The notes: generated by a model not told the origin, from the sequence alone. Positions 25,285 to 34,157 are shown, counted from the stretch's first letter. The stretch is 64,000 bases of DNA from Sphingopyxis sp. CCNWLW2 (GCF_037095755.1 NZ_JBAWKJ010000002.1:1178001-1242000); one strand, 5' to 3'. Translations and numbers: made by a program.

Positions 25285-26400
25285 CTACACCCGCATCGGC
25301 ATCAGTACGTAGAGCGCCGGGCTCTTCTCGCTTTCGCGGATCAGCGTCGGCGCATTCGCATCGGCTAGGTGGAGTTCGACGGTGTCGCCGTCGACCTGGC
25401 CGAGGATGTCGCTGAGATAACGGGCGTTGAAACCGATCTCCATCGCGTCGCTGTCATAGGCGGCCGCGACCTCTTCGGCGGCGGTGCCGTTTTCGGGGCT
25501 GGTCACGCTGAGCGTGATGCGGTCCTTGTCGAGGCCGACCTTGACCGCGCGGGTCTTTTCGCTGGCGATCGTCGAGACGCGGTCGACGCCCTGATACAGG
25601 CTCTTCGGATCGACCTTGAGCAGCTTGTCGTTCGCGGTCGGAATGACGCGGCTGTAGTCGGGGAAGGTGCCGTCGATCAGCTTCGAGGTCAGGATCGCGT
25701 TGCCGAGCTGGAAGCGGACCTTCGACGCCGACAGGCTGATTTCGACATTGCCTTCGGCTTCGTCGAGCAGCTTGCGGATTTCGGTGACGCATTTGCGCGG
25801 CACGATGACGTCGGGCATCGACGAGGCGCCATCGGGGCGCGTGACGGTGTAGCGCGCGAGGCGGTGGCCGTCGGTCGCCGCGGCCTTCAGCACCGGACCC
25901 GACGCATCCTCGGCGACGTGCAGGAAGATGCCGTTGAGATAGTAGCGCGTTTCCTCGGTCGAGATCGCAAAGCGCGTCTTGTCGATGATCTGGATCAGCT
26001 CGGCGACGGGCAGCTCGAAATTGGTCGGCAGGTCGCCCTCGGCGATCACCGGGAAATCGTCGCGCGGCAGCGTCGGCAGGTTGAAGTTCGACCGGCCGGC
26101 CTTGACCTGCATCTTACCCTCGGCGGCGGCGAGGCTGACCTCGGCGCCCTCGGGCAGCTTGCGGGCGATTTCGAAAAGCGTGTGCGCCGACACGGTGGTC
26201 GTGCCCGGCGTCTCGACCTTGGCCGCGATCGTTTCGACGACCTGCAGGTCGAGGTCGGTCGCCATCAATTTCAGCTGGCCCGACGCGTCGGCTTCGATCA
26301 GCACGTTCGAGAGGATCGGGATGGTATTGCGCCGTTCGACCACCGACTGGACGTGGCCGAGGCTTTTCAACAACACTGCGCGTTCGATCGTCGCTTTCAT
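25285..26400 (-). CDS. dnaN: DNA polymerase III beta subunit (sliding clamp)
   Basis: A 371-residue clamp that encircles DNA and tethers the polymerase. Start is ATG 26400 giving MKATIERAVLLKSLGHVQSVVERRNTIPILSNVL, the standard N-terminus. Three clamp domains of about 120 residues follow, and the C-terminus ends YVLMPMRV, matching the conserved end. It is not beside dnaA or recF here, unlike in many bacteria, but such separation is usual in alphaproteobacteria. It is divergent from the small secreted-protein gene at 26571. Confidence 0.97.
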   Translation of the reverse strand: MKATIERAVLLKSLGHVQSVVERRNTIPILSNVLIEADASGQLKLMATDLDLQVVETIAAKVETPGTTTVSAHTLFEIARKLPEGAEVSLAAAEGKMQVKAGRSNFNLPTLPRDDFPVIAEGDLPTNFELPVAELIQIIDKTRFAISTEETRYYLNGIFLHVAEDASGPVLKAAATDGHRLARYTVTRPDGASSMPDVIVPRKCVTEIRKLLDEAEGNVEISLSASKVRFQLGNAILTSKLIDGTFPDYSRVIPTANDKLLKVDPKSLYQGVDRVSTIASEKTRAVKVGLDKDRITLSVTSPENGTAAEEVAAAYDSDAMEIGFNARYLSDILGQVDGDTVELHLADANAPTLIRESEKSPALYVLMPMRV

Positions 26401-26570
26401 TCTAAATCCGCCATCCCTGTGTTTCGCGGGAAAAGTCCCTTGGGGACAGACCATCGGAGGCGATTCGCACCCCGATTCCGGCCCCTGAAAATGTCCACCT
26501 TCCTTAACGTACGCATCGCGGCGTGCAAGCCATGCTTGCAAAGCATCCCCAATCGCGCAAACGAGGGCCG

Positions 26571-27068
26571 ATGCGGCGCTGGGCCTCCCTTTTTCTGATA
26601 GCGGCGGCGATGCCCGCGGTGGCGCTGGCCGCCAGCCCCACGGCGCTCGGGATTTTCGATGGCTGGGGTGCGTTCCGCGATCCCGCGACGCCGCGCTGCT
26701 ACGCCCTCGCCGCGCCGTCGGCGACGATCGGGACGCCGAAGGTCAAAGCCTATGCGAGCGTCGGTTACTGGCCGAAGTCGCGCATCCGCGGGCAATTTTA
26801 CGTCCGCCTGTCGAAAGAGCGCGCACCCGACCGCGAACTGCGCCTGACAATCGGCAGCCGCCGTTTCATCCTGACGGGCAACGGTGCGCACGGCTGGGCG
26901 AGCGATACGCGGATGGACGCGGCGATCGTCGCCGCGATGCGATCGGCGCCAAGCATGAGCATCGAGAGCGGCACCGCGACGGGCGGCACGATCGCCGACA
27001 CCTACCGGCTGCGCGGCGCCGCGACCGCGATCGACGCGGCGGCGCTGGGGTGCGCGAAGCTGCGTTGA
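26571..27068 (+). CDS. Secreted hypothetical protein
   Basis: A 165-residue protein starting at ATG 26571 behind ACGAGGG. It has a clear signal peptide ending near ALAAS (about residue 21). The mature part opens LGIFDGWGAFRDPATPRCYALAAP and continues with YASVGYWPKSRIRGQFYVRLS, a pattern like the invasion-associated-locus-B (IalB) type of periplasmic protein found in alphaproteobacteria. That assignment is tentative. It has one Cys near each end, which could pair. It is divergent from dnaN; a repeat-filled stretch follows. Confidence 0.65.
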   Translation: MRRWASLFLIAAAMPAVALAASPTALGIFDGWGAFRDPATPRCYALAAPSATIGTPKVKAYASVGYWPKSRIRGQFYVRLSKERAPDRELRLTIGSRRFILTGNGAHGWASDTRMDAAIVAAMRSAPSMSIESGTATGGTIADTYRLRGAATAIDAAALGCAKLR

Positions 27069-27076
27069 GGCGGTTT

Positions 27077-27304
27077 GGCGAAGTGGCGGAATTCTGCGCA
27101 ACTTCACTCGCGATTCGCATTTCGGTTTCCCTTTCGTCACCGCGGACCCTTCGACTTCGCTCAGGACAGGCTTGACCCGGGATCCATGTGACGCATCGAG
27201 AGAAGCTGGACCCCGGGTCAAGTCCGGAGTGACGAAGAAAGAGTGAAAGGCGTTTTCGCGAAGTGGCGGAAAACTGCGTAACTTCACTCGCAAATCGCTT
27301 TTCA
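27077..27304. repeat. Pair of 48-bp direct repeats flanking a type B palindromic element
   Basis: GGCGAAGTGGCGGAATTCTG at 27077 and CGCGAAGTGGCGGAAAACTG at 27257 begin two copies about 48 bp long, spaced by exactly 180 bp. Between them (27134-27236) is a type B element with CTTGACCCGGGATCC and GGACCCCGGGTCAAGTCC, which also contains a TTCGACTTCGCTCAGGACAG segment. The stretch 27069-27433 holds no gene that I can support. Confidence 0.75.
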
Positions 27305-27433
27305 TCGCGCGCGTTGAAGGGCGCGGAAGGGTGGCTGTAGCGGTCAGGAGGAAAGCTGCGTCGCAGGTCATCGCCCGGCACGCTAAATCGGCGAGATATT
27401 GTAGGACAGCGATTTCTGGACGGAGTGGACGCG

Positions 27434-28126
27434 ATGAAGACAATCGGCCTGATCGGCGGTTTGAGCTGGGAAAGCTCAGCCCAATATTACCGGCTGCTCA
27501 ACGAAGGCGTGCGGGCGCGGCTCGGCGGGTTGCATTCGGCACGCGTCCTGCTGCTGTCGCTCGATTTCGCGCCCATCGGCGAGTTGCAAGCGAGCGGCGA
27601 CTGGGATGTGCTCGATCGCCAGATGGCGGACGCCGCTCGATCCTTGACGGCGGGCGGCGCCGAACTGCTTTTGATCTGCGCGAATACGATGCACCTGTGC
27701 GCCGAGGCGGTCGAGGCGGCGACGCCGGTGCCGCTGCTCCACATCGCCGACCCCGCCATCGCGGCCGTCCAGGCGGCGGGCCTTTCACGCGTCGGGTTGC
27801 TCGGCACGGCCTTCACGATGGAAAAGCCCTTCTATACCGCGCGCATGGCGGCGGCGGGAATCGAGGCGATGATTCCCGGCGACGCCGATCGCGCGATCAT
27901 CCACGGCATCATCTATGATGAGCTGGTGCAGGGCGTCGTTAGCGACGCATCGCGCGCCGAATATCGGCGGATCATCGCCGCGCTGATCGCCGACGGCGCC
28001 GAGGCGATCGTCCTGGGCTGTACCGAAATCATGCTGCTGGTCGGCGAGGAGGATAGCGCGGTGCCGTTGTTCGACACGCTGGCGCTGCACGTTGAGGCGG
28101 CAGTGGAGGCGGCGCTGGCCCCCTGA
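27434..28126 (+). CDS. Aspartate/glutamate racemase family protein
   Basis: A 230-residue enzyme of the Asp/Glu racemase fold. The paired catalytic cysteines are in LICANTMHLC (about residue 80) and LGCTEIMLL (about 192), with the N-terminal GLIGGLSWESSAQYY typical of the YgeA-type group. It interconverts L and D forms of an acidic amino acid; the exact substrate is not clear. Start ATG 27434 behind CGGAG; the upstream GTG at 27425 would be too close. It lies alone after the repeat-filled stretch. Confidence 0.88.
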   Translation: MKTIGLIGGLSWESSAQYYRLLNEGVRARLGGLHSARVLLLSLDFAPIGELQASGDWDVLDRQMADAARSLTAGGAELLLICANTMHLCAEAVEAATPVPLLHIADPAIAAVQAAGLSRVGLLGTAFTMEKPFYTARMAAAGIEAMIPGDADRAIIHGIIYDELVQGVVSDASRAEYRRIIAALIADGAEAIVLGCTEIMLLVGEEDSAVPLFDTLALHVEAAVEAALAP

Positions 28127-28194
28127 TATTTACGATATATCAATGTCGTGATTGGCTATCATGTCCAGCTCTGCGGCCATGATCGGAAATGTGC

Positions 28195-28821
28195 ATGCGA
28201 CAATCGACCACTGTCCTTTCGGCGTTTTGGACGGCCACGTTGCTGCTGTCGCCAATCGCTGCTGCAGCGGCAGACACACGCTATGAAGCTCGCGAGGATG
28301 CCGTCATCCTCGCTTTTCTGAAAAACCGGCTGGCGGAGGCGGGGCATCCCATCTGCTTCAAGCCCGGCCTGCTTGCCGTTCATCCCGACAGCATCCCCTA
28401 TCTGCAAAAGCTCCGGCCCGAGCCTTCGACGCCGGCAAGCCGTGCCTATGCGCATGATGTCGTGATCTGGAAAGATGTGTCGCTCCGAATCCTCGGGCAG
28501 GAACGTCAAATTTCAATCGATGGCATAGCGTGGCAGGCGCTGCACCCACGGCCGGCGACCTATGGTGAGTGTGCGGGCACGCAGATCACGCTACGCCGCG
28601 TCGCAATCGCGCGATCGACCGCCATGATTTACGGTTCTCAGGGGAACAGATGCGGTTCGTCGACCTTCGGCACCAATGTCCGAAGCATCGACAATCGATG
28701 GACCCCGATCCACTGGAAAGGCTATTATGCGATGTTCGGCCCGCCCGGCTGTGGGCAGCTGCCAACGGCACCAGAACTGGCTGCGATGCCGGGCTATGTG
28801 ATGATCGGCGAAAAACGCTAG
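28195..28821 (+). CDS. Secreted hypothetical protein
   Basis: A 208-residue protein (start 28195; the ATG at 28189 is also possible). A signal peptide runs to about AAAADTRYEAR. The mature part has a helix (DAVILAFLKNRLAEAGHPICF), a VIWKDVSLRI segment and six cysteines in the second half (GECAG, NRCGSS, GPPGCGQ), suggesting disulfides. I do not recognise the family. It is noticeably less GC-rich than its neighbours. It converges with the LysR gene. Confidence 0.65.
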   Translation: MRQSTTVLSAFWTATLLLSPIAAAAADTRYEAREDAVILAFLKNRLAEAGHPICFKPGLLAVHPDSIPYLQKLRPEPSTPASRAYAHDVVIWKDVSLRILGQERQISIDGIAWQALHPRPATYGECAGTQITLRRVAIARSTAMIYGSQGNRCGSSTFGTNVRSIDNRWTPIHWKGYYAMFGPPGCGQLPTAPELAAMPGYVMIGEKR

Positions 28822-28825
28822 CCGC

Positions 28826-29707
28826 TTATTGACGCGCGAGCTTCGTCAGTTCGGCGGCGAGGAAGTCGAGGACCAGCCGCACGCGCGGGACGTGGCGCAG
28901 CCGTTCGTGGGTCAGCAGCCACAGCCCCGTGGTGTCCTCGGTCTTCGGAGGGATGCAGCGGATCAGGTCGGGTTCGCGATCGGCGATGAAAGCGGGCAAT
29001 ATGGTGAGCCCCATGCCCGAGCGTACGCCCGCAAGCAGGCCCGACCCTGTGTCATATTGCATCACCACCGACTCCTCGAGCCCATGTTGGCGCAGCCACG
29101 CCTGATAGGGTTCCCAGACGCCGCCGCCGCCGCCGATGAACGGATGCGTCGCAAGCTCGGCACGCCCGTGCGGAATGCCGTGCAGATCGGCATAGGCGCG
29201 GCTGCAATAGACGGTCCAGGGATTGTCGGCGATACGCCGCCCGACGAGGCCTGCGCCCGCGGGCTGTTTGCTGCTGCGGATCGCGATGTCCGCCGCGCCG
29301 GCGGCGAGGTCGCGCGGCTCGTCCGACGTGTCGAGATGGATATGGATGCCCGGATGCGCGGCGCGAAGGTCACGCAGGATCGGCGGCAGGACGGTGACCG
29401 CAAAGATTTCCATCGTCGTCAGGCTGACCGTGCCGCCCGCATCGCGCGAGCGCGCGCCCGCCGCATCGCCGAAGCGGTCGGCGGCATCGCGGACCGCGAC
29501 GGCGCTTGCCACCATCGCTTCGCCCACCGGGGTCAGCGCGTAACCCGCCTGCCGCCGCTCGAACAGGTTGAGGCCGGTCGCCTCCTCGAGCGCAGCGATG
29601 CGCCGGGCGACGGTCGTCTGGCTGACACGCATCGACTGCGCCGCCGACAGCGTGCTGCCGGTCTCGGCAACGGCCAGAAAGGCCTTCAGGTCGTTCCAAT
29701 CATACAT
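28826..29707 (-). CDS. LysR-family transcriptional regulator
   Basis: A 293-residue LysR protein. The N-terminal helix-turn-helix is WNDLKAFLAVAETGSTLSAAQSMRVSQTTVARRIAALEEATGLNLFERR (residues 4-52), and the C-terminal effector-binding domain is a substrate-binding-like fold (RRIADNPWTVYCSRAYADLHG). It is transcribed divergently from the UrcA gene, which lies 151 bases away and could be its target. The effector is unknown. Confidence 0.9.
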   Translation of the reverse strand: MYDWNDLKAFLAVAETGSTLSAAQSMRVSQTTVARRIAALEEATGLNLFERRQAGYALTPVGEAMVASAVAVRDAADRFGDAAGARSRDAGGTVSLTTMEIFAVTVLPPILRDLRAAHPGIHIHLDTSDEPRDLAAGAADIAIRSSKQPAGAGLVGRRIADNPWTVYCSRAYADLHGIPHGRAELATHPFIGGGGGVWEPYQAWLRQHGLEESVVMQYDTGSGLLAGVRSGMGLTILPAFIADREPDLIRCIPPKTEDTTGLWLLTHERLRHVPRVRLVLDFLAAELTKLARQ

Positions 29708-29858
29708 GACGCTTTGTGCGACATAATCCCCCCGCCCTCATTCTGCAATTTTGCAGAATGGCTGCGCAACATCGTTGCTCCTTTCGCCTCCATCGATCGA
29801 TTATTTCTGCCTCACCGGCTTCCTCCCCTCCTCCCCAGCCGGCCGATGGAGACTCAAG

Positions 29859-30188
29859 ATGCAAAAGCTTCTGATCCTCGCCGCCCTCGCTGCCGTATCG
29901 ATCGGCCAGCCCGTATCGGCGCAAACCGTCCCTGCGAACCCGAGCGTCGCCGTGGCGCACAAAGACCTCGACCTTCGGACTGCAGCCGGCACCAAGGCGC
30001 TCGACCGCCGTATCTGGCGCGCCGTCGTCGAAGTGTGCGGCACCGCCCCCGATTTCGATATCGCGGGCAAGAATGACGTGCGGCAATGCCGCCGCGACAC
30101 AAAGCGCGTCGCCTCGGTGCAGGCCGATGTGGTGGTCGCCAATGCGTCGCGCAGCGAGCCAATCCAGGTCAGCTCGATCCGCAACTGA
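29859..30188 (+). CDS. UrcA family secreted protein
   Basis: A 109-residue protein. Signal peptide to about PVSAQT (residue 22). The mature part fits the UrcA family, mostly from sphingomonads: AVAHKDLDLRTAAGTKALDRRIWRAVVEVCG ... DVRQCRRD. The two cysteines, one in VEVCG and one in VRQCR, probably pair. Function unknown; possibly induced by stress or by the divergent LysR regulator. Start ATG 29859 behind GGAGACTC. No terminator is obvious. Confidence 0.88.
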   Translation: MQKLLILAALAAVSIGQPVSAQTVPANPSVAVAHKDLDLRTAAGTKALDRRIWRAVVEVCGTAPDFDIAGKNDVRQCRRDTKRVASVQADVVVANASRSEPIQVSSIRN

Positions 30189-30324
30189 TCGGCGGACCCA
30201 AGTTGCAGGGCCCGTCAAAGCCGGGGCCATGATTCGGGCACGATCATGGTTCCGGTTTGCTATTGGATTCCGCCGCCCGAAGGTCGGAAGGTCTGTTCGT
30301 GACGGAACGGCGGCTTTGGGATGG

Positions 30325-30639
30325 TTAGCGGACAAACCAAAAGGGCTGGTCCGTCCCAAGTTTCCAATACTCTTCAAACTCTCCGCTATCTATTTTCTCT
30401 GGGGTTGCGTTCCCGAAACCTTCTTCCAGCGAGCAGTCAATCAGCGATGGGCAATCATCGCCGTCGCGCTGCTCGATCTCAATGCTGTTGCGGGTGATTC
30501 GTCCATCTGGATAGATTTCGACGGTTCTGAGAACGGCATCCAGTTCATAACTGATTTCGTACAGACACCATTGCCACTCGCCGTCGGGAATCCGTTCGTC
30601 GGGCCAACGATCACGAAAATAAGTCAAAGGCTGAGTCAT
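30325..30639 (-). CDS. DUF6881-like small protein
   Basis: A 104-residue acidic protein: YFRDRWPDERIPDGEWQWCLYEISYELDAVLRTVEIYPDGRITRN ... then EEGFGNATPEKIDSGEFEEYWKLG. This alternation resembles DUF6881, proteins sometimes next to polymorphic toxin genes as immunity candidates; no toxin is present here. Base composition is clearly lower in GC than neighbours, and it lies between repeats and gaps, suggesting acquisition. Family assignment is tentative. Confidence 0.6.
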   Translation of the reverse strand: MTQPLTYFRDRWPDERIPDGEWQWCLYEISYELDAVLRTVEIYPDGRITRNSIEIEQRDGDDCPSLIDCSLEEGFGNATPEKIDSGEFEEYWKLGTDQPFWFVR

Positions 30640-30699
30640 AGCGTGTTTATAGCGACCGATTTGATGGATGGAATGTCCGCAACGGGTCTTTTCCTGCCT

Positions 30700-30774
30700 T
30701 CGTCATCCCGGACTTGATCCGGGATCCATAGCTGCACCGTCGTCATGGACCCCGGACCAAGTCCGGGGTGACGA
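30700..30774. repeat. Dispersed palindromic repeat, type B
   Basis: Opens CGTCATCCCGGACTTGATCC and closes with GGACCAAGTCCGGGGTGACG, its inverted copy, with GGATCCATAGCTG...TCATGGACC inside. Same class as 6561-6640 and 27134-27236. Confidence 0.75.
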
Positions 30775-30828
30775 TGAAAGAGAAGGCCGCTTCCGGTCGT
30801 TTCCGGCGATCACAAACTTGCCTGAACC

Positions 30829-31221
30829 TCACCCCTGCGCGTCGAACGCCATCCGCGCCCTAGCCACCTTTTCCAGATTGGCCTCCGCCCAGACCCACAC
30901 GCCGCAAAAGGCTTCACCGAGACTGTGGCCGAGGTCGGTCAGGCAATATTCGACCTTCGGCGGGACGACCGGATGCACCGTCCGCACCACCAGCCCGTCG
31001 CGCTCCATCTGGCGCAACGTTTGCGTCAGCATCTTCTGGCTGATGCCGGGAACGCGGCGCGACAATTCGGTGAAGCGGCAGGTTCCATGATCCTCCAGCT
31101 CCTCGAGAACGAGTAGAGTCCATTTGTCGGCGACTCGGCCGATGAGTTCGTTGACGAGCGTTTCGACGCGCGGATCGACCGGCGCGTTCGGATCATAGGC
31201 AATTTTTTCGGGCGTGGGCAT
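30829..31221 (-). CDS. HxlR-family transcriptional regulator
   Basis: A 130-residue winged-helix regulator started at ATG 31221. RVADKWTLLVLEELEDHGTCRFTELSRRVPGISQKMLTQTLRQMERDGLVVRTVHP (about residues 28-83) is the HxlR signature, and YCLTDLGHSLGEAFCGVWVWAE is the typical end. A cysteine lies near the HTH (GTCRF), which in some relatives senses redox or electrophiles. It is divergent from an SDR gene, the classic HxlR-target layout, with a candidate operator between them. The reading frame stays open far upstream, antisense to other genes, but that part is not coding. Confidence 0.92.
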   Translation of the reverse strand: MPTPEKIAYDPNAPVDPRVETLVNELIGRVADKWTLLVLEELEDHGTCRFTELSRRVPGISQKMLTQTLRQMERDGLVVRTVHPVVPPKVEYCLTDLGHSLGEAFCGVWVWAEANLEKVARARMAFDAQG

Positions 31222-31256
31222 GGCGGAAAATCCAAATCTCTCTTTTGGGTAACTAT

Positions 31257-31272
31257 GGCACTTTCGGGTGCC
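31257..31272. promoter_or_regulatory. Candidate HxlR operator in the divergent promoter region
   Basis: GGCAC-tttcgg-GTGCC is a perfect 5-6-5 inverted repeat, flanked by TAACTAT and TACTTTC, in the 114-bp space between the divergent HxlR and SDR genes. Confidence 0.55.
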
Positions 31273-31335
31273 TACTTTCTTGTGGAGAGTATAGGGATAT
31301 CTGGGCCTTCTCACCACCCCCAAAGGAGGCATTCC

Positions 31336-32079
31336 ATGAAGACCACAGGCAACACCATCCTCGTCACCGGCGGGGGTTCGGGCATCGGACTGGCGCTCGC
31401 GCAGCGCTGGCACGACGCGGGCAACAAGGTCATCGTCACCGGACGCAATGCCGCGAAGCTCGAAGCGGCGATCGCGGGGCGGCCGAACATGTCGGCGGTC
31501 GCGCTCGACGTCACCGATGCCGGGACGATCGCGACTTTCGCGAAGGATATCGTAGCGAAATTCCCGAGCCTCAATGTGCTGGTCAACAACGCCGGGATCA
31601 TGAATGCCGAGGATGCAAGCACGAAGCGCGACTTGTCGCAGGCCGAGGCGACGGTCGTGACCAACATCCTCGGTCCGATCCGGCTGATCGACGCGCTGGT
31701 CGATCATCTGGCGGCGCAGGCGGACAGCGCGATCGTCAATGTGACGTCGGGGCTGGCGTTCGTCCCCTTCCCCAAGGCGCCGACCTATTCGGCGACCAAG
31801 GCGGCGATCCACAGCTACTCGGTCGCGCTGCGCATCCAGCTGGCGGGCAAGGTCGAGGTGATCGAGCTGGCGCCGCCCGCGGTGCGCACCGACCTGACCC
31901 CCGGCCAGTCGACGCGCGAGGGTTATATGCCGCTCGATGAGTTTGCCGATGAGGTTATGGCGCTGTTCGCGGTGGAACCCACGCCCGAAGAAATCCTGGT
32001 GCAGAATGTCCTGCCGCTGCGCAATGCCGAGGCGAGCGGGACGGTGCCGCAGGTGCTGGGGATGCTGGCGTCGTTGTAA
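31336..32079 (+). CDS. Short-chain dehydrogenase/reductase (DltE-like)
   Basis: A 247-residue SDR. Start ATG 31336 has the best ribosome site in the area, AGGAGG at 31325-31330. Cofactor loop TGGGSGIG (about residues 11-18), NNAG at about 85, catalytic Ser in VTSGLAF and YSATKAAIH (Tyr/Lys, about 155). The C-terminal AFMPLDEFADEVM-type (here GYMPLDEFADEV) resembles DltE/YdfG-like SDRs found next to HxlR regulators. Its substrate is unknown. The two genes are divergent and probably regulated together. Confidence 0.9.
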   Translation: MKTTGNTILVTGGGSGIGLALAQRWHDAGNKVIVTGRNAAKLEAAIAGRPNMSAVALDVTDAGTIATFAKDIVAKFPSLNVLVNNAGIMNAEDASTKRDLSQAEATVVTNILGPIRLIDALVDHLAAQADSAIVNVTSGLAFVPFPKAPTYSATKAAIHSYSVALRIQLAGKVEVIELAPPAVRTDLTPGQSTREGYMPLDEFADEVMALFAVEPTPEEILVQNVLPLRNAEASGTVPQVLGMLASL

Positions 32080-32089
32080 TTGCGACGAA

Positions 32090-32130
32090 AAAGGGCCGTT
32101 TGTCGCCGGGACTGGCGCAAGCGGCCCTTT
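32090..32130 (+). terminator. Candidate transcription terminator or attenuator before rlmN
   Basis: AAAGGGCCG (32090-32098) and CGGCCCTTT (32122-32130) are a perfect 9-bp inverted repeat with a 23-base loop. The T-run is short (TTT), so termination strength is uncertain. It lies between the SDR stop and the rlmN start. Confidence 0.5.
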
Positions 32131-32151
32131 GCCCCTATATGGCCGCCCATC

Positions 32152-33396
32152 ATGCAGATTCCCGGCCATATCGACCCCGTCACGACGGGCACCGTTCCCT
32201 TGCGCGGCGGCAACCGCATCGACCTGATCGGGCTGACGCGCGACGCGATCGGCGGCGTGCTGGTCGAGGCAGGCCTCGACGCCAAGGCCGCGAAGCTGCG
32301 CGCCAAGCAGATCTGGCACTGGATGTACCACCGCGGGGTCACCGATTTCGAGGCGATGACCGACATCGCGAAGGCGATGCGCCCTTGGCTGACCGACCGC
32401 TTCATCATCGGCCGCCCGACGGTGCGCGAGGCGCAGGTGTCGAGCGACGGCACGCGCAAATGGCTGCTCGCCGCCGCCGACGGCCAGGAATATGAAATGG
32501 TCTTCATCCCCGACGCCGATCGGGGAACCTTGTGCGTGTCGAGCCAGGTCGGCTGCACATTGAACTGCCGTTTCTGCCATACGGGCACGATGCGCCTCGT
32601 CCGCAACCTCGCCGCGGGCGAGATCGTCGGGCAGGTGATGCTGGCACGCGACGAACTTGGCGAATGGCCCAAGGGGACGATGGCGGGCTTCGGCCCCGAC
32701 CCCGAGGACGACGACGAGGATGAAGGCGGCAATTACACTGCCGACGGCCGCATCCTGACCAACATCGTGATGATGGGCATGGGCGAGCCGCTGTATAATT
32801 TCGACGAGGTCAAGGGCGCGCTCAAGATCGTCATGGATGGCGACGGACTTGCGCTGTCGCGGCGCCGCATCACGCTGTCGACGAGCGGCGTCGTGCCGAT
32901 GATGGCGCGTGCGGGCGAAGAGATCGGGGTCAACCTCGCGGTCTCGCTGCACGCGGTGTCGAAGGAAATCCGCGACGAGATCGTGCCGCTCAACCGCAAA
33001 TATGGCATCGACGAACTGTTGAAAGCGTGCGCCGATTATCCGGGTGCCGGCAATTCGCGGCGCATCACCTTTGAATATGTGATGCTGAAGGACAAGAACG
33101 ACAGCGACGACGATGCGCGCGAGCTTGTCCGGCTGATCCGCGAATATGGCTTGCACGCGAAGGTCAATCTGATCCCCTTCAACCCCTGGCCCGGCGCAAT
33201 CTATGAATGTTCGTCGCCCGAGCGCGTGCGCGCATTCAGCAACCTGATTTTCAAGGCCGGGATTTCGGCGCCGGTGCGCACTCCGCGCGGGCGCGACATC
33301 ATGGCGGCGTGCGGACAATTGAAGAGTGCGGCGACCAAGCCGACGCGCGCCCAACTCGACCGGATCGCCGAGGAAAAGCAGGCCGCGCTCGGCTGA
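32152..33396 (+). CDS. rlmN: 23S rRNA (adenine2503-C2) / tRNA A37 methyltransferase RlmN
   Basis: A 414-residue radical-SAM methyltransferase that methylates C2 of A2503 in 23S rRNA and A37 in some tRNAs. The radical-SAM motif is CTLNCRFC (Cys 135, 139, 142), and the methyl-carrying Cys is residue 387 in AACGQL near the end. An unusual acidic insert, [10 protein letters not shown], lies at about residues 185-194; it is a common extension in sphingomonads but absent in E. coli. The ATG at 32152 gives the MQIPGHIDP start. Requires a 4Fe-4S cluster. Confidence 0.96.
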   Translation: MQIPGHIDPVTTGTVPLRGGNRIDLIGLTRDAIGGVLVEAGLDAKAAKLRAKQIWHWMYHRGVTDFEAMTDIAKAMRPWLTDRFIIGRPTVREAQVSSDGTRKWLLAAADGQEYEMVFIPDADRGTLCVSSQVGCTLNCRFCHTGTMRLVRNLAAGEIVGQVMLARDELGEWPKGTMAGFGPDPEDDDEDEGGNYTADGRILTNIVMMGMGEPLYNFDEVKGALKIVMDGDGLALSRRRITLSTSGVVPMMARAGEEIGVNLAVSLHAVSKEIRDEIVPLNRKYGIDELLKACADYPGAGNSRRITFEYVMLKDKNDSDDDARELVRLIREYGLHAKVNLIPFNPWPGAIYECSSPERVRAFSNLIFKAGISAPVRTPRGRDIMAACGQLKSAATKPTRAQLDRIAEEKQAALG

Positions 33397-33620
33397 AGAC
33401 GCCCCCAGGGGCTCCTTTCCCATCTTCGTAAACGTCAGAAACCCGCGGATATGCGGGATTGCGACCGCATACCTATTCCATACCGTGTGGTAAAAATAAC
33501 ACAGGTAAGAAAATTGTCACATTCTGAACGATCCGTTCATTGCAGCGACAGCCGCGAGCCCCATTTAGGGGGCGTCGCGACCCAAAGGGCGTGACCGATT
33601 AAAAGCAGAAGGAAAAGAAC

Positions 33621-34073
33621 ATGAAGAAATTCGCAGTTGCAGCCGCTCTCCTGACGGCCATCGTTGCAACCCCCGCCATGGCCCAGGGTGAAGCCCGCGT
33701 CGAAGTGCGCGGCGGCTATGTCACGGGCAGCGGCCTCGACGACGCCACGCTTGGCGCCGCGGCCGGCTATGATTTCGACCTCGGCTCGACGGCATTTGCC
33801 GGCGCCGAAATCGCGGGCGACAAGGTGCTGATCGACGGCGCCAAGGTCCAGTTCTCGTCGGGCGCGCGTCTCGGTGCCAAGGTCGGCGCCAACGGCAAGG
33901 CCTATGTCAACGGCGGCTACACCTTCGGTCAGATCGACGATCCCTATGTCGGTGCCGGCTACCAGCACAAGCTGACCCAGAACGTCTACGCCAAGGCCGA
34001 ATATCGCCACCAGTTCATCGAGAACTTCAGCGACTTCGACACCTTCGCGGTCGGCGTCGGCTTCGCTTTCTGA
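33621..34073 (+). CDS. Small outer-membrane beta-barrel protein
   Basis: A 150-residue outer-membrane protein: signal peptide to AMAQG (about 22), then alternating-residue beta strands (RVEVRGGYVTGSGL, TLGAAAGYDFDLGS, YVNGGYTFGQI, VYAKAEYRHQF) and a C-terminal Phe (GVGFAF), the usual BamA-recognised end. The size implies eight strands, like the OmpA N-terminal barrel or Omp25-like proteins. Function unknown. A 224-base leader upstream (33397-33620) contains a short CCCGC/GCGGG hairpin and GTGTGG/AACACA-type partial palindromes but no gene. A strong terminator follows. Confidence 0.85.
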   Translation: MKKFAVAAALLTAIVATPAMAQGEARVEVRGGYVTGSGLDDATLGAAAGYDFDLGSTAFAGAEIAGDKVLIDGAKVQFSSGARLGAKVGANGKAYVNGGYTFGQIDDPYVGAGYQHKLTQNVYAKAEYRHQFIENFSDFDTFAVGVGFAF

Positions 34074-34095
34074 TCCTTTCGGACAGCGAATGACA

Positions 34096-34130
34096 AAGAA
34101 GGGGCGGCCCGCGGGTCGCCCCTTTTCTTT
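34096..34130 (+). terminator. Rho-independent terminator after the beta-barrel gene
   Basis: Stem AAGGGGCG / CGCCCCTT with a GCCCGCGGGT loop region, followed by TTCTTTT, about 23 bases after the stop of the beta-barrel gene. Confidence 0.85.
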
Positions 34131-34157
34131 TGCGCGGCGTGCGGCCACGGTGGGCCG

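Noticed and set aside
30073..30717. 214-residue rightward frame after the UrcA gene
   Set aside because: It runs through the UrcA end, an antisense of the DUF6881-like gene and a repeat; no start site or domain.
31222..33423. Long leftward frame running from within rlmN into the HxlR gene
   Set aside because: The part before 31221 is antisense to rlmN and the SDR gene. Only the HxlR segment (30829-31221) is real.
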